The notes under the pieces are model-generated. The model did not search any database. It was not told the DNA's origin and saw only the letters and a list, made by a program, of their open reading frames with translations. Made by a program: the position numbers and the translations under genes. Source: Bacillota bacterium (GTDB lineage Bacteria > Bacillota > Clostridia > Christensenellales > Aristaeellaceae). Taken from it: 9,163 bases of DNA. Shown one piece after another: positions 1 to 5,925 of the stretch (the first letter of the stretch is position 1; the number at the start of each line of letters is the position of its first letter). The stretch is from the NCBI GenBank assembly GCA_023415715.1, contig JAEZJP010000309.1, positions 1-9,163 on the forward strand, read 5' to 3'.

Positions 1-28
1 GGTATACGATATAGCAGGAAGTGTTTTC

Positions 29-889
29 ATGAAAAAGACAGGTTTGGGCCGCGGGCTGGACGAGCTTTTGCCCATTGGCGAGGAAATACTGGGCAGCACC
101 GTAAAGGAGATATCCATTGGCGATATCGATCCGAACGAGGGGCAGCCAAGGCGTACCTTCACGGAGGAAAGCCTGAACCAGCTTGCCCAGAGTATCAAGG
201 AAGCAGGCGTGCTCCAGCCCATCCTGGTGGTGGAAACGGGCAGCCGCTACCGCATTGTGGCTGGGGAGCGCCGCTGGCGTGCCGCGCGGCAGGCGGGGCT
301 TGCCTCTGTTCCCTGCATCATAAAGGACATGGACCGCCGCCAGCAGATGGAGGCGGCGCTCATTGAAAACCTGCAGCGGGAAGACCTGAATCCCATGGAA
401 GAGGCTGCGGCCATCAAGGCGCTCATGCAGCAGTGCGGCTATACCCAGGATGCCGCCGCCAAGCGCCTGGGCAAGAGCCGGCCGGCCATCGCCAATATCC
501 TGCGCCTTTTGAACCTGCCCCAGGAAGTCACCGACATGGTGCGCAAAGGCACGCTGTCCGCCGGCCACGCCAGGGTGCTGGCCGGACTGGATGACGCCGG
601 CCGCCAGATCGACCTGGCCAGGCAGACTGTTTCTAACGGTTTGAGCGTGCGCCAGCTGGAACAGCTTGCCGCCAAGCCTGCGGAAGCGCCCAAACCAAAG
701 CCCGTGCCCAAGCCGCTGCCTGTCGAGCTTACAGAGCTGGAAGGACGCATGCGGGAAGTGCTGGGCGTGCGCACCACCTTTACCGGCAGCGCCAAAAAGG
801 GCAAGATCATACTGCAATATTACAGCGCTGAGGAACTGGACCACCTCTACCAGGCATTGGAGCGGCTGGCCATGGAAGACGGGGAATAG
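29..889 (+). CDS. parB: ParB/Spo0J chromosome-partitioning CTPase clamp
   Basis: Chromosome segregation protein that loads at parS sites, spreads as a CTP-dependent clamp and recruits SMC/ParA. At 286 aa it has the usual family length. The N-terminal domain shows the CTP-binding motifs GQPRRTF (about residues 38-44) and GERRWRA (79-85), then ENLQREDLNP (113-122). A helix-turn-helix lies at about 139-161 (TQDAAAKRLGKSRPAIANIL). A Lys/Pro-rich linker (about 216-231) leads to the C-terminal dimerisation domain (about 232-280). The N-terminal KKTGLGRGLDELLP is typical of Spo0J-like ParB proteins, in which this region stimulates the ParA ATPase. The start is supported by AGGAAG 7 bases upstream. 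A TAG at 12-14 may end an upstream gene, expected to be parA/soj, but too little is visible to confirm it. The gene is noticeably more GC-rich than the ABC and folate genes that follow. Confidence 0.97.
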   Translation: MKKTGLGRGLDELLPIGEEILGSTVKEISIGDIDPNEGQPRRTFTEESLNQLAQSIKEAGVLQPILVVETGSRYRIVAGERRWRAARQAGLASVPCIIKDMDRRQQMEAALIENLQREDLNPMEEAAAIKALMQQCGYTQDAAAKRLGKSRPAIANILRLLNLPQEVTDMVRKGTLSAGHARVLAGLDDAGRQIDLARQTVSNGLSVRQLEQLAAKPAEAPKPKPVPKPLPVELTELEGRMREVLGVRTTFTGSAKKGKIILQYYSAEELDHLYQALERLAMEDGE

Positions 890-905
890 GGTTAGGGAAC
901 GATGC

Positions 906-943
906 GGGGAGGCTTCCTTTTGAGAAAGGAAGCCTCCCCTGTT
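906..943 (+). terminator. Rho-independent terminator of parB
   Basis: A perfect 15-bp stem (906-920 with 925-939), loop TGAG, then TGTTT. It lies 16 bases after the parB stop and separates parB from the convergent ABC operon, whose last stop codon (944-946) sits at its edge. On the minus strand the stem is not followed by a good T-run, so it is better supported as a + terminator, though it may also slow minus transcripts. Confidence 0.9.
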
Positions 944-1720
944 TCACGAACCGGTGGATTTATAATGCCTGAGGCCAAACCGGAAAAGCGCATAGCTCGG
1001 TATGAAAAAGAATAATCCAATTAAAGGCATGAGCATATATAGGATACCCTGCTCCCTATCCAACAAATATAATAACGGATAATACTGAAACAACGCCAAT
1101 GGAATCACAAACGTGAGAAGCATCAATACGTTTTTCCCGTATATGGAGAACGGATAGCGCCCGAACTGCCGGCCACCATAGGTGAAAAGATTAAAAAACT
1201 GCAAGCCCTCAACGGTAAAGAAGGAACAGGCCGCAAAGATAAGGAACAGGCAGAAGAATACTACGCTTCCGCAAAGTATCATCAGGCAGAGCGTGAGTAT
1301 CTTATCCCAACTCCATATGACACCGCTGAAGAAAACAGCATAGCTTAGCACAATCACGGCCTGTACAAATAAACCTAGGCGTGTAAAATCCATCTTGGGC
1401 ACCAAAATTTGAAAGATTGTGCTTCTGGGTCTTACAAGGGCCCGGTCAAACTCGCCGTTGCCAAGCATACGCGGGAAAACCGCAAATCCGCCTCCGGCCA
1501 TCTCCCCTAAGGAAAAGGCCATTGTCACAACCGCAAAGCATAAAAGGGCTTGCTCATAAGTAAAATTCTCCACGGTATTAAAACGCGAAAACATAAAATA
1601 GATGCCAAAGAACGCCATAAACGATGTGATAAACTGACCCAAAGTGGTTAAGAAGAAAGACAGCTTATATTGCATCTGGCTTTTTAGGTGCAAAGAAAAA
1701 AAACGGATAAACAGCCGCAT
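944..1720 (-). CDS. ABC-2 type exporter permease (COG3694-like)
   Basis: Second membrane subunit of a three-gene ABC exporter, 258 aa with about six hydrophobic segments. The loop GNGEFDRALVRP (about 87-98) is the G-x-(x)-D/E...L-RP signature shared by ABC2_membrane_6 permeases, and the C-terminal part (GRYPFSIYGKNV, about 187-198, then FVIPLALFQYYP) is typical of the COG3694 half. I chose ATG at 1720 rather than a TTG at 1738 because AGGGAGGTT lies just upstream and the neighbouring permease stops one base before it (TAA-T-ATG), which implies coupled translation. It should dimerise with the preceding permease to form the channel driven by the 2522-3496 ATPase. Substrate unknown. As I recall, homologous triplets in cyanobacteria have been linked to viologen export, but that does not fix the substrate here. 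Confidence 0.88.
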   Translation of the reverse strand: MRLFIRFFSLHLKSQMQYKLSFFLTTLGQFITSFMAFFGIYFMFSRFNTVENFTYEQALLCFAVVTMAFSLGEMAGGGFAVFPRMLGNGEFDRALVRPRSTIFQILVPKMDFTRLGLFVQAVIVLSYAVFFSGVIWSWDKILTLCLMILCGSVVFFCLFLIFAACSFFTVEGLQFFNLFTYGGRQFGRYPFSIYGKNVLMLLTFVIPLALFQYYPLLYLLDREQGILYMLMPLIGLFFFIPSYALFRFGLRHYKSTGS

Positions 1721-1721
1721 A

Positions 1722-2525
1722 TTAACCTCCCTGTACAATTACTTTTTTAAGTGCGCGGCGCATGGCGGTCCGCCCGATAAAAAGCAGCGCCGCAAGCCAA
1801 AATACTTGAAAGGCAATGCCGTTTAGCGCATCCGCCCCGGCTATGTTGCCGCTGTAGATTCTAAGAGGCATATTCTGCATTGCCGCAAACGGGAGCCACT
1901 CAACCACTGAAAGAACCGGCGCAGGGAGAAAAGGCAACGGGATGACACCCCCGGATAAAAAGCTTGTTAAAGCGGTTACGATAATTCTTATGCCCCTTTG
2001 CGACAGCGTATAGAAAAGGGAAATATACATAAGCATTGCAAACGCCACCACGACAAAAAGCGCAAGCACAGTTGACAACAAAAACAGTAAAAACATCTTA
2101 ACGTCCGGCGGCAGTGACATTCTGTAAGGCTCAGGCATAATAAGCGCAATGAGGAATGCGGGGGCGCAATTAAGCAGCGTAAACGATATTCTGTTGGCGG
2201 CCGACTGGCAAAACCAACGGCCATACAGGCTCATGGGCCGGACGAGTTCATAGGCTATGGAGCCGCTTTCCAAAGATGAATAAATGTCGACGTCCTGAAA
2301 AACAACCGCGAATAACGTGAGTAAGATTTCTTGCATCCATAAGTAGGAGACGGTTTGTGAAAAGGCCATTGGAAAGGCGGCGGGGTTGGCGCGGTAAAAT
2401 GCTGAGAAAGCTAAAATCTCCATGATCCCCCAAGCAAATCTGGCAACAACCTCACCGAGCAATACGGCACGGTATTGCAGGTTGTTTATAAAGCGTATTC
2501 GGAATACAGACAAATACATTCTCAT
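1722..2525 (-). CDS. ABC-2 type exporter permease (COG4587-like)
   Basis: First membrane subunit of the exporter, 267 aa, with hydrophobic stretches around 20-45, 57-78, 112-130, 143-172, 180-200 and 237-251. The cytoplasmic loop ESGSIAYELVRPMSLY (about 86-101) matches the G-x-I...L-RP signature also seen in the partner permease, so both belong to the same ABC2_membrane_6 superfamily. The start ATG overlaps the ATPase stop by 4 bases (ATGA), and AAGGAG sits 8 bases upstream of it, inside the ATPase gene. This is the standard order ATPase, COG4587 permease, COG3694 permease. No substrate-binding protein gene is present, consistent with export rather than uptake. Confidence 0.88.
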   Translation of the reverse strand: MRMYLSVFRIRFINNLQYRAVLLGEVVARFAWGIMEILAFSAFYRANPAAFPMAFSQTVSYLWMQEILLTLFAVVFQDVDIYSSLESGSIAYELVRPMSLYGRWFCQSAANRISFTLLNCAPAFLIALIMPEPYRMSLPPDVKMFLLFLLSTVLALFVVVAFAMLMYISLFYTLSQRGIRIIVTALTSFLSGGVIPLPFLPAPVLSVVEWLPFAAMQNMPLRIYSGNIAGADALNGIAFQVFWLAALLFIGRTAMRRALKKVIVQGG

Positions 2526-3496
2526 ATGCGGTACTCCTTATACAGCGCAGCAACCATTTCCTCGGCCGTGATAGAGCTTACGGATATGTCAATCAATTCG
2601 GTCTGTGCGGCGAAATGCGCTATCGCATCCGAAACCGGCAATTTTGATGGGTCGAGTGAGACAACAATCCGCCCTTCTTTCGTTTCGCAGAGCATCATCC
2701 CCTCGATCAAAACAGGTGTATTTCCGCTGTACTCAATCGTAAGCGTTTTGTGCTCCGAAGAGTGTTTCTTAAGCTGTGCGAGGCTGCCGTCAAGCAATAT
2801 CCTGCCTTTGCCGATCAGCAGTATGCGCTTAGTTAACGCCTCTATGTCCTGCATATCGTGCGTGGTCAGAATGACGGTTGTGCCATGCTCTTCATTCAGT
2901 TTTTGGATAAATTGGCGGACGGCTATTTTGGACACGGCATCAAGGCCGATCGTCGGTTCGTCAAGAAACAAAATTCTAGGGCTATGCAAAAGCGACGCCG
3001 CGATTTCGCAGCGCATACGCTGGCCAAGGCTTAGTGAGCGGGCGGGTGTTTTCAGTATTTCGCCCAAATCGAGCAGTGCAGATAGTTCGTCCAGATTGCG
3101 CCTGTACAATTTGCCATCCACCTTGTAAATATCGCGCACCAATTCAAAGCTGTCGATGACAGGCACATCCCACCAAAGCTGGCTTCGCTGGCCGAAAACA
3201 ACGCCGATTTCGCGGGCATGCGCAATGCGCTCACACCACGGTGTGCGTCCGTCAATGATGCAGCTTCCACTATCAGGCGTGAGAACGCCGCACATAATCT
3301 TTATGGTAGTGCTTTTACCTGCCCCATTGGGCCCTATGTAGCCTACCATTTCGCCATCGTTTATGGTGAAGCTGATATCACTCAAGGCATGAACCGTTTC
3401 ATAATTGCGTGAAAAGAGTGCTTTTACGGCGCGGCCAAACCCGGCCTGCCGCTTGGCTACGCGGAAAGTCTTTTCGATATTTTGGAGTGATATCAT
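2522..3496 (-). CDS. ABC exporter ATP-binding subunit (COG4586-like)
   Basis: Nucleotide-binding subunit that powers the two downstream permeases, 324 aa. With Met at 3496 as residue 1: Walker A GPNGAGKST (about 55-63), Q-loop in GVVFGQRSQLWWD (Q103), signature LSLGQ (about 155-159), Walker B ILFLDEPT (about 175-182), D-loop GLDAVSK, and switch His in TTHD (H213). All catalytic motifs are intact. The FGQRSQLWWD stretch is characteristic of the COG4586 family, which pairs with COG4587/COG3694 permeases, and the roughly 90-residue C-terminal extension is also usual. I chose ATG 3496 over ATG 3514 because AAAGGAAAG lies between the two at good spacing for 3496, while nothing resembling a ribosome binding site precedes 3514. 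First gene of the operon; transcribed away from fchA. Confidence 0.93.
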   Translation of the reverse strand: MISLQNIEKTFRVAKRQAGFGRAVKALFSRNYETVHALSDISFTINDGEMVGYIGPNGAGKSTTIKIMCGVLTPDSGSCIIDGRTPWCERIAHAREIGVVFGQRSQLWWDVPVIDSFELVRDIYKVDGKLYRRNLDELSALLDLGEILKTPARSLSLGQRMRCEIAASLLHSPRILFLDEPTIGLDAVSKIAVRQFIQKLNEEHGTTVILTTHDMQDIEALTKRILLIGKGRILLDGSLAQLKKHSSEHKTLTIEYSGNTPVLIEGMMLCETKEGRIVVSLDPSKLPVSDAIAHFAAQTELIDISVSSITAEEMVAALYKEYRI

Positions 3497-3684
3497 GTTT
3501 AACTTTCCTTTCATTCAGCTGATGATTATTTATGGATCAAAAAATAAGGGATATGGTTAAGCATTGGTATTTGATCCTACAGCAAAGCATGCAGGATGTC
3601 AAACGCGCTGTATCCCGGCGATATTCCTTGAAAGCTATGAAAGAAAGAGAATACTCCCTCAATGAACAATTTGCATGGAAATAC

Positions 3685-3713
3685 TTGACCGATTGCCATT
3701 TGCATGGTAGTAT
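3685..3713 (+). promoter_or_regulatory. Candidate sigma-A promoter for fchA-folD
   Basis: TTGACC (3685-3690), a 17-base spacer, then TAGTAT (3708-3713): 5/6 and 4/6 matches to consensus, with transcription expected to start near 3720, about 110 bases before fchA. The 10-mer ATTTGCATGG occurs twice here, at 3669-3678 (upstream of -35) and 3698-3707 (abutting -10), 29 bases apart, a spacing that could suit a regulator. Confidence 0.45.
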
Positions 3714-3723
3714 TACTATACAA

Positions 3724-3741
3724 TTGATGCGAGCGCATCAA
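3724..3741. promoter_or_regulatory. 18-bp palindrome, candidate operator
   Basis: TTGATGCG-AG-CGCATCAA: two perfect 8-base arms around a 2-base centre. It lies just downstream of the predicted transcription start of the fchA promoter, where a bound dimeric repressor would block transcription. The two-fold symmetry and GC core suggest a dimeric HTH protein; I cannot name it. Confidence 0.4.
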
Positions 3742-3829
3742 GAGGTCTTATTTCATACTATATTTGATCGAATGCGGCGCGATTGCGCTGTTTTTGTTTT
3801 GCAATTTAAATATAATGAGGTGGCTTGTT

Positions 3830-4459
3830 TTGAAAGATATCTGCATTACTGAAAAGAAGCTGTCAACATTCATTTACGAGTTATCATCAAAGTCTCCAAC
3901 TCCTGGAGGCGGAAGCGCCAGCGCGCTGCTTGGAGCAATTGGGGTTTCCCTTTGCGCAATGGTGGCAAACTTAACTTGCGGCAAGAAAAAATATGCCCAA
4001 TATCAGGAAGACTTGGTCAGCATGCTTTCAACATCCATTGCATCCATTGAATCGCTGTTGAAGCTTGTCAATAAAGACACCGAAGTATTTGAACCACTTT
4101 CGAAAGCCTATGGTATCCCGAAAGAGGAGCCTGGCAGAGACGAAGTATTGGAAAAGGCTCTTGTTGAGGCATGCTCGGTTCCGATGGATATCCTGCGTGA
4201 AGTATCAGGCATCGTTGATGTTATTGAGCAGCTGCAGGTAAAAGGATCAAGGCTTGCGTTGAGCGATGTGGGAGTAGCTGCTTCTGCCTGCCGTGCGGCC
4301 ATGGAGGGTGCGGCAATGAATGTGTATATTAACACAAAGCTTATGAAAAAACGTGAACATGCGCAAAAAATCAACACCGAAGCTGAGGCGCTATTAACCG
4401 AAGGCGTACAAAGGTGTACTGTTGTATACGAGCAAATCGCAAAGGAATTGAGGGAATAG
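3830..4459 (+). CDS. fchA: FchA-family formimino-/methenyl-THF cyclase
   Basis: Cytosolic folate enzyme of the cyclodeaminase family, which converts 5-formimino-THF to 5,10-methenyl-THF and ammonia; some relatives instead act as methenyl-THF cyclohydrolase. With TTG 3830 as start it is 209 aa, the normal family length. It shows SPTPGGGSASAL (about 22-33), the NKDTEVF segment with D83 at the position of the catalytic Asp, SDVGVAASACRAAMEGA (about 145-161) and NVYIN (164-168). The frame stays open further upstream, but TTG 3830 has TGAGGTGG 6 bases before it and gives the expected N-terminus (KDICITEKKLSTF), so upstream ATGs are unlikely. folD starts 2 bases after the stop, implying coupled translation. 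No histidine-degradation gene is adjacent, so a role in C1 metabolism with FolD fits better than histidine catabolism. Confidence 0.9.
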   Translation: MKDICITEKKLSTFIYELSSKSPTPGGGSASALLGAIGVSLCAMVANLTCGKKKYAQYQEDLVSMLSTSIASIESLLKLVNKDTEVFEPLSKAYGIPKEEPGRDEVLEKALVEACSVPMDILREVSGIVDVIEQLQVKGSRLALSDVGVAASACRAAMEGAAMNVYINTKLMKKREHAQKINTEAEALLTEGVQRCTVVYEQIAKELRE

Positions 4460-4461
4460 TA

Positions 4462-5310
4462 ATGACCCATAGACTGGAGGGTGTGCCGGTAGCAAGTGCT
4501 TTATCGGAACAGTTTGCTGTTCAGATTGCATATCTTCATGAAAAAGGTGTTGTTCCGAAGCTTGCTGCTGTCCGCATCGGTGATCGCAAAGATGATATAT
4601 CTTATGAAAAATCAATGATAAAGAAATTTGCTTCACTCAATGCTGCTGTAGAGGTTATTAAATTGCCGTCTGATACTACACAGGATGTTTTGGAAAGAAC
4701 CATTATATCCCTCAATAACGATATGACGGTTCATGGCATACTGCTGTTTCGCCCCATACCCAAGCATCTTTCGGAGGAAAGAATAAAAGCAATTATCGCT
4801 GCGGAAAAAGATATCGATGGCATGAGCATTGAAAATACCGCCTATATATTTTCAGGAAACAAAAGAGGTTATCCGCCCTGTACACCTCAGGCAGTCATTG
4901 AACTGTTGGACTACTATGGGATTGACGTGGAGGGCAAAAAGGCAACCGTTGTAGGGCGAAGTCTGGTTGTAGGCAAGCCGCTTGCCATGCTTTTGCTGGA
5001 TAAAAATGCAACAGTAACCGTGTGCCACACAAAAACGGTTGGTCTTGCAAATGAATGTAAGAATGCGGATATTCTTATTGCCTGCGCCGGTGTAGCGCAA
5101 ATGATAACTTCAGATTACACAAACCCCGGCCAGATTGTTATTGATGTAGGAATGAATATAAAAGATGGCATGCTGTGCGGAGATGTGGAATATGATACCG
5201 CCGCCGATCATGTGAAAGCAATTACCCCCGTTCCAGGCGGCATTGGCGCTATAACAACTATGGTATTGTTAAAGCATACGATAGAAAGCGCAATTGATTC
5301 TATCGCTTAG
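4462..5310 (+). CDS. folD: FolD-family methylene-THF dehydrogenase, variant cyclohydrolase site
   Basis: 282 aa, normal FolD length. FolD oxidises 5,10-methylene-THF with NAD(P)+ to methenyl-THF, and usually also hydrolyses that to 10-formyl-THF. Visible motifs: KDIDG (116-120, D119 aligned to the conserved catalytic Asp), PPCTP (138-142), the dinucleotide-binding VVGRSLVVGKP (163-173) and ITPVPGGIG (254-262). The substrate motif that in E. coli reads Y-x-x-x-K is here YEKSM (48-52), so Met52 aligns with the catalytic Lys; GILLFRPIP (92-100) puts Phe96 at the conserved Gln. Both residues are needed for cyclohydrolase activity in characterised enzymes. Lysines at 54 and 55 are near and might compensate. 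ATG 4462 is chosen over an earlier in-frame start because GAGGG lies 7 bases upstream, inside the end of fchA. This looks like a divergent clostridial FolD subgroup rather than a damaged gene. Confidence 0.93.
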   Translation: MTHRLEGVPVASALSEQFAVQIAYLHEKGVVPKLAAVRIGDRKDDISYEKSMIKKFASLNAAVEVIKLPSDTTQDVLERTIISLNNDMTVHGILLFRPIPKHLSEERIKAIIAAEKDIDGMSIENTAYIFSGNKRGYPPCTPQAVIELLDYYGIDVEGKKATVVGRSLVVGKPLAMLLLDKNATVTVCHTKTVGLANECKNADILIACAGVAQMITSDYTNPGQIVIDVGMNIKDGMLCGDVEYDTAADHVKAITPVPGGIGAITTMVLLKHTIESAIDSIA

Positions 5311-5339
5311 TTGGCTCCAACAAACGTAAGGAATTGATC

Positions 5340-5447
5340 ATGAGCATTTATTTAAAGTTCCCCCCGCATAACTGGTACATTAAATCCTGCTGGTACTTCG
5401 GCAACTACAGAAGTTATGAAATTCGAAAGATGAAAATGCCTATGTGA
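5340..5447 (+). CDS. Possible 35-aa small protein after folD
   Basis: ATG preceded by AAGGA at 7-base spacing, 29 bases after the folD stop, encoding 35 residues rich in aromatic and basic amino acids (MSIYLKFPPHNWYIKSCWYF at the start, ending KMKMPM). It has no signal peptide or motif I know. It could be a real small protein translated from the fchA-folD transcript, or the N-terminal stub of a longer gene whose remainder was lost near the adjacent repeat element. Confidence 0.35.
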   Translation: MSIYLKFPPHNWYIKSCWYFGNYRSYEIRKMKMPM

Positions 5448-5512
5448 GATGGCGGCAGTCGAGCCTAAACCGGCATCCGAACATCTTTCCTACTCCCGCC
5501 CCCTCCGTGGCG

Positions 5513-5603
5513 TGTCATCCTGAGGGCTCCGCCCGAAGGATCTTTTGCTGCAAATCATATCCCCAAAAGGCAAGATCCTTCGGGCTGAGCCCTCAGGATG
5601 ACA
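5513..5603. repeat. Long interspersed palindromic repeat
   Basis: Left arm 5513-5544 begins TGTCATCCTGAGGGCTC and ends CCGAAGGATCTT; right arm 5572-5603 is its reverse complement with one mismatch (C5530 against T5586), i.e. 31 of 32 pairs, around a 27-base loop. Each arm also holds a smaller palindrome (GGGCTCCGCCC and GGGCTGAGCCC). Partial complementarity (CTCCG...CGGAG) continues on both sides to about 5500 and 5617. Elements with TCATCCTGAG and GAAGGATCT ends are a recurrent intergenic repeat type in many bacterial genomes. Probably a non-autonomous mobile or REP-like element, with no protein coded inside. Confidence 0.85.
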
Positions 5604-5779
5604 TACGGGCGGAGCTTAGCTTGACCTCGCTTAATTGTTACTTGACTTATTATAGCTGGTCTTTCTCTTTGCTGCCAACAAACCTGGACTATACAAATTG
5701 TGACATGATTTATTTCCTACAAATACGTCCCTTGGCTTCAAAGAATATTTTGTGTTTTGAAGCAATTGGATAAGATCAT

Positions 5780-5817
5780 GGCTGTTGCGCCCAAGGGCAC
5801 GGCAGCCTTTATTTTTT
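5780..5817 (+). terminator. Terminator-like hairpin before SH3 gene
   Basis: GGCTGTTGCGCCC pairs with GGGCACGGCAGCC (two G-T wobbles and one mismatch) around a very short loop, followed by TTTATTTTTT. It would end + transcripts, either readthrough from fchA-folD or a short transcript starting in 5620-5779, and insulates the gene at 5926. Confidence 0.65.
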
Positions 5818-5820
5818 GTA

Positions 5821-5886
5821 TAACGGTATTCCGAAACGAATCAAATATTTTCAATGTCTGGATGTAATTTACAAAACATACCGTTA
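5821..5886. repeat. 9-bp inverted repeat around 48 bases
   Basis: TAACGGTAT (5821-5829) and ATACCGTTA (5878-5886) are perfect reverse complements separated by 48 bases, located 40-105 bases upstream of the SH3 gene start. They could be paired binding sites for a regulator, or the ends of a tiny decayed element. No flanking target duplication is evident. Confidence 0.4.
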
Positions 5887-5925
5887 GTTCCATAGAAGCA
5901 ATGATAATGTATGGAGGGCAAGCCG

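Larger units (their letters stand above)
3532..3852 (+). other. Doubtful 106-codon ORF in divergent spacer
   Basis: Open frame between the divergent ABC and fchA genes, running 23 bases into fchA. The translation has no membrane segment, signal peptide or family motif that I recognise, and no convincing ribosome binding site precedes the ATG. It also contains the promoter-like and palindromic elements that best explain fchA expression. It may be a decayed regulator gene or chance coding. I see no other gene in 3497-3829. Confidence 0.2.
5448..5925. other. Gene-free spacer between folD block and SH3 gene
   Basis: No credible gene on either strand. It holds a long inverted repeat (5513-5603), a terminator-like hairpin (5780-5817), and a 9-bp inverted repeat (5821-5886) just ahead of the next gene. 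Nothing recognisable lies in 5620-5779 beyond AT-rich sequence. I found no convincing promoter for the 5926 gene; TGTAAT at 5863-5868 is a possible -10 without a good -35. Confidence 0.6.

Noticed and set aside
439..810. 123-codon open frame on - inside parB
   Set aside because: Shadow of the high-GC parB reading frame; low-complexity Ser/Leu/Gly translation and no ribosome binding site.
2475..3128. 217-codon open frame on + opposite the ABC ATPase
   Set aside because: It is antisense to a gene with complete Walker, signature and H-loop motifs; its translation is Ser-rich and matches nothing.
4462..5310. FolD as a broken pseudogene because catalytic Lys and Gln are missing
   Set aside because: Full length, good ribosome binding site, intact cofactor and PVPGG motifs, and a well-kept reading frame point to a functional variant.
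5513..5603. CRISPR-like repeat or simple terminator
   Set aside because: There is one inverted pair rather than direct repeats with spacers, and no T-run follows the stem.
5444..5773. 109-codon open frame on + across the inverted repeat
   Set aside because: It runs through both arms of a palindromic repeat and has no ribosome binding site or recognisable protein motif.
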